NCBI GenBank assembly: GCA_949752735.1
Contig: OX457050.1
Coordinates: forward strand, 41,564,784-41,628,783
Direction: 5' to 3'
DNA length: 64,000 bases
From: Lumbricus terrestris
Lineage: Eukaryota; Annelida; Clitellata; Crassiclitellata; Lumbricidae
Shown piece after piece: positions 12,153-23,230 of this stretch. The notes beneath the pieces are model-generated. The model saw nothing but the letters and a program-made list of their open reading frames with translations. It made no database searches and was not told where the DNA came from. Within the stretch, counting starts at the first letter, position 1, and each line of letters opens with the position of its first letter. A program made the translations under genes and the position numbers.

Positions 12153-12250
12153 CAGTGGTCCCAACATGCGGCCAGCAAGCCAAAGTGGTCTTTGTGTCCT
12201 CAAACTTAGAAAAAGTGGCCCTGAAATAAAAAAAAGGTTCGGAACCACTG
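12153..12250. mobile_element. 98-bp hAT MITE
   Basis: Ends CAGTGGTCCCAAC and inverted GGTTCGGAACCACTG, flanked by GTCTAGAG (12145-12152) and GTCTAAAG (12251-12258), an 8-bp duplication with one change. The interior (gcggcc.. and cttagaaaaagtggccct) matches the larger hAT MITE at 24215-24583. Confidence 0.85.
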
Positions 12251-12954
12251 GTCTAAAGCATGTGGTATGACCATTGGATCTGACATGCCATTATAAGTGT
12301 CTGAATGTGGATCAATGGAGAATACTATTTACTTAAAACTCAGTTTGCCGTTGTCTTAATTTAGATGATTGAAGTGATTAATGTACCACTTTATTGGTGG
12401 ATGAGGGTCTTCATAAGTAAGTGAGTATGTACCTTATTGAACCGCCTGCAAATGCACTGCGGGAACATCATTTAATAGCAATCTTAGCAAGTACAACCAT
12501 AACAAGGATGGAGTGAGTAGGTAACATTCTTTATGGGAGATAGTATAGAGAACCCAGAACATGTCTGGGGTTGTAATGGTGACTATGACTTCTATAACGC
12601 CATCATTGTCAAATAAGCAATCATTTACTCAATACAATGACAAATTTAAATCCATTAGAAATGATTGATTCACATTATTAAACAGATTGTTTTGTTTCAG
12701 TGGCAATCTCCACTACACCTATTTCACTACTACTGGAACAACTCTTGCTGCCAAAATCATTAAATATTATAGACTAGCTGAATGAATAATTATATAATAC
12801 GAGTATAATGTAAAGTTGTAAACAGATAACACTAATACTTTAGTTGATTGATGGTCTCTCTTTTGTGAGTCGCTTTGAGTTCAAGCAAACTGATAGAGTT
12901 CTCATGGTAAACAGGGGTATGCAAGCAAAGACTGAATAGCTACTTCAGAATATT

Positions 12955-13100
12955 GGAACAACTCTATACCTATTGGCCTTTCTGCTTCATTTCTTTCTCT
13001 TCTTAAGACTGTCTTATTCGACCGGGGTTGGACTGGGAGCGCTCCTGAGTAGTTAACCTTGAAGGAGTGCTATATCAAACTCTCAGTACATAAATAACTA
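12955..13100 (+). pseudogene. LINE 3' end fragment
   Basis: The plus strand encodes SLLKTVLFDRGWTGSAPE followed by a stop, then the family 3' tail (gaaggagtgctatat) and an A/T-rich end with ATAAATAA. This is the C-terminus of a CR1/jockey-like LINE, 5' truncated. Confidence 0.65.
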
Positions 13101-13369
13101 AATAAATAAACTCATGCACGTGTTATGGAGGGCACAAAATCATGACTATTGGATCTAACATTTATTAAATCCTGTACAAAGAAATCTAGGCTATATAAGC
13201 AGTACTTTCTTAAACCTATCGAAAGAATTAAGCACATTATTTAGGAGCTGTTATTTTTTACTGACAGGAGATTAATGATAACAGCTGTTATGTTCATAGC
13301 TTAAGCTATGTTATTTCCAGAATATGACTCCAAATTCTAAATTTCAAGAAGGGTTTTTCTCTTTCATTG

Positions 13370-13667
13370 GACCACTACCCCATCAGTCTCTGGAATCGTA
13401 ATCTCGAGACTTCTACAGCGCCAACAAAAGCGAAATCGCGGGAACTAACTTATTCACAGGCGCTTAATCAAAACAAAATCGATAGGCAGCGGGACAAGTC
13501 CGGAGAGTTAGACCTGTTCATGACGGTCGATTTCAAATCCTTCCACTTCTTTCAGATCTCGTCGCGTCTTCTTACTATTCCTTTGCTAAGAACCACCCTG
13601 GGCCAAGCCTTCAGCCCAGCGGTCAGTGCCCGTTGCAGCTTGCACTGTACCGATTCCGGTACTTATT
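13370..13667 (-). mobile_element. LINE 3' UTR copy
   Basis: Contains the same minus-strand 3' UTR (cggac..gtcccgctgcctatcgattttg.. through ..cgagattacgattcc) found below the LINE ORF at 14050-14200 and again on the plus strand at 52960-53110. The copy is 5' truncated and carries no coding part. Confidence 0.55.
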
Positions 13668-14053
13668 GGTTAATTCACCTGATTTTTTTTCAGCATTTCG
13701 GTAGACACCAAGAACTAACGTTGCAGCGTTGTTATCTTTAATAAATCCAACTTCTAGTTTGCCGAGAATCCTTTTAATCGATCCAGCTTCTGTTTAGGCA
13801 AGAATTTGTTCGATAAATCCCGCTTCTATTTCGTCAGCAAATATTTTTCATCCGTTTTTCATTGAAAATTATTGTTTATCAATCCAGCTTCATAATGACT
13901 GCACTAACCCTAAAACTAACCCTAACCGACCCTCACGACGCCTAACCTGAGCCCTAACCGACCCTCACACGATAAATCCCGCTTCAATTTCGTCAGGAAA
14001 TATTTTTCATCAAATTTATAAAAAAAAGTTTTAAAAAATCAGGTGAATTAACC
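13668..14053. mobile_element. foldback element with telomere-like core
   Basis: Inverted ends GGTTAATTCACCTGA (13668) and TCAGGTGAATTAACC (ending 14053). Inside are three to four monomers of the aatccagcttctattt family in one direction, a central block with aaccctaaaactaacccta near 13910-13970, and monomers again. A second copy with different terminal sequence lies at 59449-59839, and the same core block is in the foldback at 42874-43179. Confidence 0.7.
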
Positions 14054-14200
14054 CATAATCGTAATCGTAATCTCGAGACTTCTACAGCGCCCACAAAAGC
14101 CAAGTCGCGGGAACCAGCTTATTCACAGGCGCTCAATCAAAACAAAATCGATAGGCAGCGGGTCAAGTCCGGAGAGTCAGGTAGGCAGATAGATGGACGA
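14054..14200 (-). mobile_element. LINE 3' UTR
   Basis: Untranslated tail of the LINE whose ORF ends at 14201. It ends on the minus strand in (TTACGA)-like repeats next to the foldback element. Confidence 0.6.
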
Positions 14201-15174
14201 CTAAGGTGGGTGATGTTTAGAATTGAAGTGGCGGGGGATGTGAGGAGAAGAGGAAGAATCAGGATAGGATTTTTGAAAGAGCAATGTTTTCAGTTTTGAG
14301 TGAAAGACCTGTGGGGAGATAGCGAGAGGTGGAGTTTTGGTGAGTTCGTATGATGGGTCGGAAGTTTGCCGAAGTGCTGGCGGAAGTTTGTTCCAGAGAG
14401 GTGGAACGGCAATGGCTATGGAGCGGTTTGCGAATTTCAGTGATGAAGTGATGGGAGGGCGAAGCAGTGTAATGGAGGATGAGGAGCGTGTTGAACGAGG
14501 TGGCTGGATGGTGAACAACTGACGAAGGTAGAACGGCTGGGATGATTGAAGTGTATTGTAAGTGAGTGAGAGGACTTTGTATTCGATGCGTTCAGGTATT
14601 TTGAGCCAGTGAAGTGATTTCAGGACAGCAGTGATGTGGTGACGTTTGGGGGTTTTCGTCACTGCACGGGCGAGGGCATTCTGGATAGCTTGGAGGCGGT
14701 TAATTTGGGTTATATCAATGTTTAGGAAGAGAGAGTTGCAGTAATCAAGTTTCGCATGAACTATGGATGTGGCTATTGTGGATGCAGTTTTAAAGTCGAG
14801 CATAGGTCGGATTCTGCGGAGATCTCGTATGTGCATGAAACAAGTGCGGGAAAGTTGGGTTATGTGGTCGGAGAAGATAAGATGCTGGTCAAAGATTACA
14901 CCTAGATTTCGGACAGGAGAATTTGCGGAGAAAGTGTGGTTGGAAGAAGAGTCATTGTTGAAGGAAATAGAGGGATCAGGAATTTTCTTGAGTTGTTCTC
15001 TGAGGCCAATTAGTATAAATTCTGTCTTGGAGGGGTTAAGGCAGAGGAGATTTGAGGTCATCCAAGAGGTGATTTGGGTGACCACAGAGAGAAGATTAGC
15101 CTATCTATGGAGTCAGAGAAGCTGCTTGGAGAGAAAGAGATGAATAGTTGGGTGTCGTCAGCATATAAGTACCC
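14201..15174 (-). pseudogene. CR1/jockey-like LINE ORF2, C-terminal half
   Basis: A 294-codon frame (ending at 14201) continues, after a frameshift near 15086, into upstream sequence containing YADDTQLF, the reverse transcriptase catalytic box (about 15143-15172). The ORF carries the thumb and C-terminal region: NPSKTEF, LGVIFDQ, HAKLDYCNSL and PPLWNKLPPALRQ. It includes no endonuclease and only the end of the RT palm, so this is a 5'-truncated copy, as normal for LINE retrotransposition. A related plus-strand fragment is at 52700-53110. It has no host role. The clade (CR1, jockey or a relative) is my reading from motifs alone. Confidence 0.85.
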
Positions 15175-15221
15175 CGGTTCCTTCCTCTGACCTACGCTTT
15201 CAAGCATGCATCGAATCTCTT

Positions 15222-17105
15222 CATCAGAAAAATTTGGTGCTCGGTATTATATTAAAAAGCGTGTGGAAATGTCTAATTTGTGCTTTTGTTATTCGTTCGT
15301 CAATAACATAACTTATTTACAACGCCGACGATCGTCTACAACTATAAATAATTTGGCGCATGCGCGATCAGCCTTAATCGTCTAAGCTAGTGACACTGGG
15401 TTTTACCACGCCAAGTTTAGTTTGACCACGCCCACTCTGGTCTCGGCCTAGATAGGCCGTTGCCAAGGCCATATCCATGCAATCCATTTTTTGACGGCTT
15501 CCAGTCCAAGACTTGGTAGACTGGACCTGGCTTCTGGTCTGGACCAGAGATCCGACCCGTCCATGCAACCGGGCCCAGGTGACCAGGTGACTTTTTCGGT
15601 TCCACGACAACTGGTCTACCGACAACTCGTCTACCGACAACTCGTCTCCGGACAATTGGTCTAACGACAACTGGTCTACAGACGAATAGTGTTGATGAAA
15701 TAGAAGCTGGATTTATGAAAATGTTTTTAAAGCTTAAATGGAAGCTGGATCGATGATTTTATTCATGTATTTCGACATGCATCCAGCTTCTACTTCAGAT
15801 ATAAAAATACCTTCATCCAGCTTCTATTTCTCACCCGTTATTTTCGTCAATTCAGAAAAATTTGGTGCTCGGTATTATATTAAAAAGCGTGTGGAAATGT
15901 CTAATTTGTGCTTGTGTTATTCGTTCGTCAATAACATAACTTATTTACAACGCCGACGATCGTCTACAACTATAAATAATTTGGCGCATGCGCGATCAGC
16001 CTTAATCGTCTAAGCTAGTGACACTGGGTTTTACCACGCCAAGTTTAGTTTGACCACGCCCACTCTGGTCTCGGCCTAGATAGGCCGTTGCCAAGGCCAT
16101 ATCCATGCAATCCATTTTTTGACGGCTTCCAGTCCAAGACTTGGTAGACTGGACCTGGCTTCTGGTCTGGACCAGAGATCCGACCCGTCCATGCAACCGG
16201 GCCCAGGTGACCAGGTGACTTTTTCGGTTCCACGACAACTGGTCTACCGACAACTCGTCTACCGACAACTCGTCTCCGGACAATTGGTCTAACGACAACT
16301 GGTCTACAGACGAATAGTGTTGATGAAATAGAAGCTGGATTTATGAAAATGTTTTTAAAGCTTAAATGGAAGCTGGATCGATGATTTTATTCATGTATTT
16401 CGACATGCATCCAGCTTCTACTTCAGATATAAAAATACCTTCATCCAGCTTCTATTTCTCACCCGTTATTTTCGTCAATTCAGAAAAATTTGGTGCTCGG
16501 TATTATATTAAAAAGCGTGTGGAAATGTCTAATTTGTGCTTGTGTTATTCGTTCGTCAATAACATAACTTATTTACAACGCCGACGATCGTCTACAACTA
16601 TAAATAATTTGGCGCATGCGCGATCAGCCTTAATCGTCTAAGCTAGTGACACTGGGTTTTACCACGCCAAGTTTAGTTTGACCACGCCCACTCTGGTCTC
16701 GGCCTAGATAGGCCGTTGCCAAGGCCATATCCATGCAATCCATTTTTTGACGGCTTCCAGTCCAAGACTTGGTAGACTGGACCTGGCTTCTGGTCTGGAC
16801 CAGAGATCCGACCCGTCCATGCAACCGGGCCCAGGTGACCAGGTGACTTTTTCGGTTCCACGACAACTGGTCTACCGACAACTCGTCTACCGACAACTCG
16901 TCTCCGGACAATTGGTCTAACGACAACTGGTCTACAGACGAATAGTATTGATGAAATAGAAGCTGGATTTATGAAAATGTTTTTTAAAGCTTAAATGGAA
17001 GCTGGATCGATGATTTTATTCATGTATTTCGACATGCATCCAGCTTCTACTTCAGATATAAAAATACCTTCATCCAGCTTCTATTTCTCACCCGTTATTT
17101 TCGTC
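15222..17105. repeat. near-identical tandem triplication, 628-bp unit
   Basis: Three head-to-tail copies start near 15222, 15850 and 16478, each beginning aaaaatttggtgctcggt. Copies 1, 2 and 3 differ only by a few changes (cttttgtt/cttgtgtt; agtgttgatg/agtattgatg; one extra T). Each unit joins a unique flank to the left part of the foldback element that is complete only in the third copy. Confidence 0.9.
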
Positions 17106-17464
17106 AATCCAGCTTCTATTTCATATATAAAACAATACCATTAACCAGCTTCCATTACTTAAGCGTTTTATCATCAATCCAGCTTCTATTTCAGATCAAG
17201 AAATACTTTCATCCAGCTTTTGTTTCTCATACGTTATTTTCGTCAATCCAGCTTCTATTTCACCTGTAAAAGAGCCATCATCCAGATTTAATTTCTCTTG
17301 CGTTTTTTCATCAATCCAACCTCCATTTCACGTGTAAAAACTTTCATCCAGCTTCCATTTCTCAAGTGCTGGATCAGTTGTCTGTAGACCAGTTGTCGTA
17401 GACGAATTGTCCGGAGACCACTTGTCGTTAGACGAGTTGTCGGTAGACGAGTTGTCGTGACACC
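16854..17464. mobile_element. GGT-ended foldback element, intact, 9-bp TSD
   Basis: Starts GGTTCCACGACAACTGG, ends CGAGTTGTCGTGACACC, flanked by a perfect 9-bp duplication GACTTTTTC (16845-16853 and 17465-17473). The ends contain three to five imperfect 17-18-bp repeats (cgacaactggtctac type). The arms are monomers of the ccagcttctattt family, in opposite orientation either side of the middle. No coding sequence. The 9-bp duplication suits Mutator-like or Merlin-like transposition; superfamily unassigned. Confidence 0.85.
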
Positions 17465-17815
17465 GACTTTTTCAGTGTTTCACTCCAAAATTTTCAAGTT
17501 TTTTTCCAAATTAAATTTTTTTAGACTTTTTCACGTCTTTTATGCATTTTGAAAGAAATTCTTAAGTAAAAAGTCGGGAAAACCGCCGTGAAGAAAAAAA
17601 GCTAGATCCTGACAAAAAATACTAGAAACCTATACAAGACCAAAATAACCTAGATCTGGGTTGAAAAAGCTATGAGTGGCATCCCTGGAAGGCGCACTTA
17701 CACTGTATGTTCTGCCATCTAGTGAATTGTCTAGAATACTGCACCAAATATTAAAAGATGAGTTCGATTGCCTGGTAAATGTCGCATGAAAAATTCTTTT
17801 CTAAGCCTTTTTATC
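17465..17815. other. unique flank with a ~100-bp block repeated at 18321
   Basis: No gene seen. The segment from about 17690 (ggaaggcg..tctgccatctagtgaattg..) is repeated directly after the next foldback copy at 18321-18400, with about 10% differences and a small gap. Confidence 0.5.
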
Positions 17816-18320
17816 GGTGTCACGGCAACTGGTCTACAGACAACGGGTCAAACGACAACTGACAATTGATCCGGCGCTTGAGAAATGGAAGCTGGATGAA
17901 AGTTTTTACAGGTGAAATAGAAGCGAAATTGACGAAAATTCATTCATTCATTCATTCATTCATTCATTCATTCATTCATTCATAGCATTTATATAGCGCC
18001 CCTTCAAGAAACTACTCAGAGGCGCTACCAGCCCAACCACGAGCAAAGAAAAAAGACTTGAGACTTGTAGAACCCAGCCGTATGGGCCACAAGTAGAGAG
18101 CGAAGCATAATAGCGCATAAGAAATAGAAGCTGGATGAAGGTATTTTTAGATTTGAAATAGAAGCTGGATGCAAGTTGAAATACAGGAATGAAAATATAA
18201 ACCCATGTTACGTCTTTTTTCATAAATCCAGCTTTTATTTCATCAACACGAGTTGTCTGTAACTCTGTATAGACCAGTTGTCGGTAGACGAATTGTCTGT
18301 AGCCCAGTTGTCGTGACACC
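17816..18320. mobile_element. second GGT-ended foldback copy, interrupted
   Basis: Ends GGTGTCACGGCAACTGG and CCAGTTGTCGTGACACC. The interior has the same ccagcttctattt monomers but is interrupted by a LINE 3' fragment (about 17940-18120). No target duplication is visible. Instead both flanks show the same ~100-bp sequence, suggesting recombination between copies. Confidence 0.7.
17940..18120 (-). mobile_element. LINE 3' end with (ATTC)n tail inside the foldback
   Basis: An ATTC tract (minus-strand GAAT tail) precedes the inverse of the LINE tail (tatatagcgccccttcaag..actcagaggcgct) and a short stretch of C-terminal codons (SFFFARGWAGSASE then stop). Monomer sequence of the host foldback resumes near 18120. 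Confidence 0.65.
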
Positions 18321-18425
18321 AAGGCGGTTTCTGCCATCTAGTGAATTGTCTAGAATACTGCAACAAATAGCTTTATATTAAAAGGAGTTCGATTGTCTGG
18401 TATAAGCAAAGATAATTATAGCGTA

Positions 18426-18484
18426 CGATTTTATTATTATTACTATTATTATTATTTTTTTATTTTATTTTATTTTATTTTTTT
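18426..18484. repeat. ATT / TTTTA low-complexity tract
   Basis: Runs of attatt followed by ttttatttta; simple sequence only. Confidence 0.8.
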
Positions 18485-18641
18485 TACCCGAGGTATCAAT
18501 GATTCCTCAGGATTTATAAAAATTATTTCAGGAGTAAAAAAGTGAATCTCCGAGAAATCAGGCCTCGTCCCAGGTTTCACAACCATCCTGAAATGTGCCT
18601 CTGAATGCAATGGCATTGTGACGTGCAACACAGATGGAAAG

Positions 18642-18642
18642 A

Positions 18643-18721
<79 letters not shown>

Positions 18722-18748
18722 TTTTTTTTTTTTTTTTTTTATTTATTA

Positions 18749-18801
<53 letters not shown>

Positions 18802-18857
18802 TACTATTATTATTGTTATTATTATTATTGTTATTATTATTATTATTATTATTATAT
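18642..18857. repeat. (ATT)n microsatellite, ~215 bp
   Basis: Almost uninterrupted ATT with a T-rich middle (18720-18760). It follows gaaagacatt, like the (ATT)n tail after the SINE at 24170, so it may be an expanded SINE tail. Confidence 0.9.
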
Positions 18858-19082
18858 TATAGTCATAGACTATAACTTATAAGGTCTTTGGTATAAGGCC
18901 GTATAGGGTATAAGGCCGTATGATTAAATTATCCGCTAGGCCTTTTTATGATGCCAAAACCAACGCATTGCTATTTTAGTTCATAGTCACTAGACCTGCC
19001 AGAGAAGTCTCCGGTTTCTCAGCTACGGCGCTCCGTTCGTACGGCGCTCCGTTCGGGCCATCGGGTAAAAATAAATAAAAAA

Positions 19083-19150
19083 GTCGTTATAACGACTTTA
19101 ATCTCGTTATAACGACTTTAATCTCGTTATAACGACTTTTTCGTTTGTAC
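19083..19150. repeat. string of GTCGTTATAACGAC palindromes (left)
   Basis: AGTCGTTATAACGACT, a perfect 16-bp palindrome, alternates with TTAATCTCGTTATAACGA units at a ~23-bp step. The mirror string is at 21507-21602. Confidence 0.9.
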
Positions 19151-19244
19151 GACTTTTCGGTGCTAAAAATAGCAAATAAAATTTCCCAATTCCATCTATG
19201 AATAAACTGGCTATACGTTCTAGGTGGTTATCAATTATAATTAT

Positions 19245-19618
19245 GATTATGATTTATTTTAGCTTTTGCAGTTCACGCAGAGCCATCAACAGCAGCCTCA
19301 CCGGCCTCGTGTAGGACGGGCATTCCGCCCGGAAAGCGAGATATTATACAGTCATTTACAATGTGCGCCATAGTCTGAATGTTCCCACAGAGGATCTGTG
19401 GCTTGACCCCAACGAACCAGGTTGGCAGCGCATCGTCCCTGGCCCGTTATGAAGCGGTTCAGCGTGACCCACTGAGCCCGCGGGAGGTTATAGCCCGGTG
19501 GCCATACAGACACGAGCGAGCGGTTAACAACTTCAGCTGCTGACCACTCGATGCTCCAGGCCGCAATTATGATTAGGCCTTGTTTATATGGGTTAGTAAG
19601 TATACCCTGCTTAGACAT
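19245..19618 (-). pseudogene. LINE RT C-terminal fragment with Cys/His knuckle
   Basis: Minus-strand frame includes LPRAQWVTLNRFITGQGRC and WGQATDP. After a frameshift near 19390 it continues with CGNIQTMAHIVNDC, then ends near 19270. The RFITG.GRC...W.....C.CG...T..HI...C pattern is the conserved C-terminal zinc knuckle of several LINE clades. The segment is 5' truncated and ends at an attataattatgatta tail. Confidence 0.65.
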
Positions 19619-19999
19619 CGATCATTTGTGAAATTAAATATTTGATTGTAGAGCAGGCCTACAACCACTCCCAGTCCCAGGTACAACTTACAAAAGAGGT
19701 TTTAGTTGCTAGACGGCTGTTATTGCATAGGCCTAAATGCCGCCTAATGATCGAATTTATGCAATAATTGTTAGCATACGTTATTTAGGCCCTATAGGCC
19801 TACGGAATCCGGATGTCTCTAAACTGTGTTCCGCGCAATCGAAGGTTGGCGAGAGGATACCTGGCGGGGGATCTCAGTATAGGCCTTTAGGCCTAATATT
19901 TATTTTATTGAACAATCCTGTTGACCGGCCGCAACCGATTACAGTGTATATATAGGCGCTCCCAGCCCAACCACTGTGATGAATAACTCGTTAGGCCTA

Positions 20000-20600
20000 C
20001 AGCATAATTATTTTAAATCAATCCAACTTAATTGTAGTTTGGCCAGAATCCTTCTCATCGATCTAGCATCTGCTTATAGGCAAGAATTCATCCAATTAAT
20101 CCCGCTTCTAGACCTATTTAGGCACCGATTAGGCTATTTTCATCAAAACCAATTGTATTTAATTACAAATAATTATTGTTCGTCAATCCAGCTTCGATTT
20201 CAACGAGATCGTTTTCATAAATCCCACTTCGATTTCACTAAAAGTTATTTTCGTCAATCAGACTTCTGTAGGCTACAATATATTGTTTTATTTTTTATAG
20301 TTTTAAAATTTGATAATTTTTCCGATTTGTCATTTCATAATAGCCTATAGTGATTTAAATTATTTAATGACAACTTAATTATTTATCTATGATCGATAGG
20401 CCTATATGACTACAAAAAGCATAGGCGTAGGGCCCTAGGCTATAATTAGGCTACCCTATTCTTCAGTCGTCCGACTTCTACTTTTGTAGCCTATAAATGA
20501 ATGAATCCAGTTTCCATTTATGCAAGAATTCCTTTTAATCAATTCAGCTTCTAGTTGAAAAACAATTCCTTTTTATCAATCTGACTTCTATTTTTCTGCT
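20000..20600. repeat. degenerate array of ~33-36-bp monomers
   Basis: Repeated aatcca(a/g)cttctattt..agcaagaattcttttcatc units near 20020, 20060, 20100, 20180, 20220, 20265, 20480, 20545 and 20580. They are the same monomers that build the arms of the foldback elements. Confidence 0.65.
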
Positions 20601-20604
20601 AAAA

Positions 20605-20815
20605 ATAAAGATAACCCCTCCTACTTCTGGCTTCGCCGAACCAGGACTGCAAGAGTGATCCAAACACTTAGGCTATTAGTGTTAAGCTACCGAACCAATT
20701 GTTTTAAAGGTGACCTGCTTGTCGTGCCATAGTGGGCCGTATTTTATATACCTGTAATCATTCTGCGGTTTGTCAGGTTGAATCATTAAAAAGATTATTA
20801 TTATTATTATTTAAA
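20605..20815 (+). mobile_element. SINE 3' body with (ATT)n tail
   Basis: Matches the 3' part of the SINE at 23920-24206 (ctaaaaataaaagataacccctcc.., ..tgtaatcattctgcggtttgtcag..) and ends in gattattattattatt. The tRNA-like head is missing. Confidence 0.7.
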
Positions 20816-21054
20816 TAACAAACGGGGGCGCCTATGTTTCATCAATCCAGCTCCAATTTCAGCAAGAATCTTTTCATCGATCCAACTTCTATTTAAGTAA
20901 AAAATTATTTTCATATATCCGTCTCCATGTATTATTTAACAAGAATTATTTTCGTCAACCCGACTTAATTGCATTCGACAATGCTGTACTAACTGTATAT
21001 AGTAGGCTACTCTATCAGTTTTTGCAAGTGATCAGAATTTTGGACCGCCGTTCG

Positions 21055-21185
21055 GACGATTGCGAACATCTTAAAACACTTTTATTTGACCACGCTGAGG
21101 TTGGGAGCGCCTCTGAGTAACCCCTCTAGTAAGTGCTATCTATATAAATGCATCCATTAAATGAATGAATTAATTAATTAATGTA
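21055..21185 (+). mobile_element. LINE 3' end fragment
   Basis: Encodes LKTLLFDHAEVGSASE then stop, followed by the common tail (gggagcgcctctgagtaa..gctatctatataaatg) and an aatgaatgaattaatt end. Confidence 0.6.
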
Positions 21186-21506
21186 GTTTAGCGCCGCAAC
21201 TTATTCACCATTTAATCATTCGACCACGTCCACTTGTATTCGACAAACGCTGCAACGCATGCAATGGTGAATAATGTACGACGATAAGCTACTGTAATAG
21301 GCCTACGTTTACCACTGTTAGGCCTACTACTATTATTTATATATTATTATTAATTTTTACCATTTTGAGTCCTTGCTATTGAACGTGAAGCACAAAGATA
21401 ATAAGATTGTATGTGCACTCTTCATAAACACGAAAGAAGAAGCAAATAAACACGTGTTTATTTATAGAACAAATTGCAATTTTCCATTCTATTTTTAGCA
21501 ACAAAA

Positions 21507-21602
21507 AGTCGTATAAACGAAAAAGTCGTTATAACGACTTTAATCTCGTTATAACGAGATTAAAGTCGTTATAACGAGATTAAAGTCGTTATAACGACTT
21601 TT
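21507..21602. repeat. string of GTCGTTATAACGAC palindromes (right)
   Basis: Five or six palindromic blocks (AGTCGTTATAACGACT alternating with CTCGTTATAACGAG) in inverse order to those at 19083-19150. Confidence 0.9.
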
Positions 21603-21959
21603 TTATTTATTTTTACCCGATGGCCCGAACGGAGCGCCGTACAATCCTGTTAAAATGAGTGTAACTTACTCTTAATATTTGCACAAATACCTTTTTTTCA
21701 ACTGAATAGCTTATCTCCAGTGATATCTTTCAAATGTTAAACCTTCAAATTTAAAAAAATTTGGTTCTCTTATTTGAACACCTGAACACCTAGTTAAACA
21801 ACATATACATGACTTTCAGGTTTTGGTCCCCCAATTTATTAGGTCTTGGCTGGTTTGTGTACCATTTGTTATTTAACAGCAAAGTGTGTCCTGGTCAGCA
21901 ATTCATGACCATCTTAGGAAACCGGGATAAGCTGATCCTAGTGCTGAAAAGTCAGCTTA

Positions 21960-22790
21960 TGTAATATCTTCTTCTCTTTAGGTTCTCTGCCCTTCGGCAG
22001 GTTCCAACCTCCAATGACGCCACTCCTCTCTGTGCTGTGCCTTTTCCTTCAGTTTGCTGTATCCGTTGACCATCATCCCTCCGAGCATCATTTGTCGCGG
22101 TCTTCCTCTCCCTCTCTTTCCTTCCATTCTTCCTTCTATGATTTCTTTCAGGAGGAAGCCTCCTCTTAGTACGTGCCCAACCCAGTTCTTTTGTCTTTCT
22201 CTTATTGTTGTTATTAGCGATCGCTTTTCACCAACCATTTGTAGCACCTCCTCATTCGTTATATGCTCCGTCCAGCTCACCTTCTCCATGCTTCTCCAAA
22301 TCCACATCTCGAAAGCCTCTAATTTCATATCTTCCTTCTTGATGGTCCAGGTCTTCGACCCATACAGTGCCACGCTCCATACCAGTGTTTTGACCAGTCT
22401 TTTCTTTAAGCCTTTGTTTAATCCTCCTCTCAACAATTCTCCTCTTTTCGTGAATGCATCCTTTCCCATTGCTATTCTTCGTTTTATATCGCTTTGGCAC
22501 CTTGCATCTGTTGTTATCATGCTTCCCAAGTAACAGAAGCTCTTTACCTGTTCCACCTCCTCACCGTTGATTTTTATTTTCTCTGTTACTTCCTCCTCTT
22601 CTCGGCTTATTCTCATACTCTTTGTCTTTCTAATGTTTATCTTCATGTTGTAATTCCTTGATGTCAGATTTAATTTGTCCATCGATCATCTTCTGTAGTC
22701 CTTCCTGTGTCGTCGCCAACATTGCTTGATCGTCAGCAAATCTTAAGGCTTTTATAAGTCTTCATCCTACTTTTACACCCTCTTCTGTGT
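21960..22790 (-). pseudogene. LINE reverse transcriptase C-terminal half
   Basis: A 234-codon frame (21978-22682) has the thumb/C-terminal pattern KTKSMRIS, FCYLGSMITTDARC, VWSVALYGSKTW, AFEMWIWRSM, NWVGHVLRG and GKRGRGRPRQ. Upstream, after a frameshift near 22690, comes FADDQAML, the RT catalytic box, so the copy starts inside the RT domain. The pattern is common to RTE-like and related LINEs and differs from the 14201 element. It stops against a CT/TA microsatellite, probably not its own tail. The fragment at 49340-51125 is of the same general type. Confidence 0.8.
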
Positions 22791-22814
22791 CTTCCATTGC
22801 CTCCTGCATTAGTT

Positions 22815-22981
<167 letters not shown>

Positions 22982-23230
22982 AAAAGGAGTGGTGATAATT
23001 ATGTAATATGTAATATAATTATTGATCTACTCATGTCTGAAGTTATTCACTAAAATAACCCAGCAACCGCAGAACCGAGCTGCTGAACTCGATACATACA
23101 GATATTATTAATATCGTAATTATATATATTTCTATCAGCACTGGACAAATTGAGTATAGTTTTGATAAAATGGCATATCACAAGGGCACAAGTTGCAGTG
23201 TGGAAACTTCAAAAAACCTAATTTTAAACT

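Larger units (their letters stand above)
19039..21642. mobile_element. 2.6 kb element with palindrome-string inverted ends
   Basis: Left end GTACGGCGCTCCGTTCGGGC.. (19039) and its inverse ..GCCCGAACGGAGCGCCGTAC (ending 21642) are followed on each side by tttttatttatttttaccc-type sequence and then a string of palindromes. The left flank holds a second partial copy of the terminus (ctacggcgctccgttc), so no clean target duplication can be called. The interior holds LINE and SINE debris and no transposase. Confidence 0.75.
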
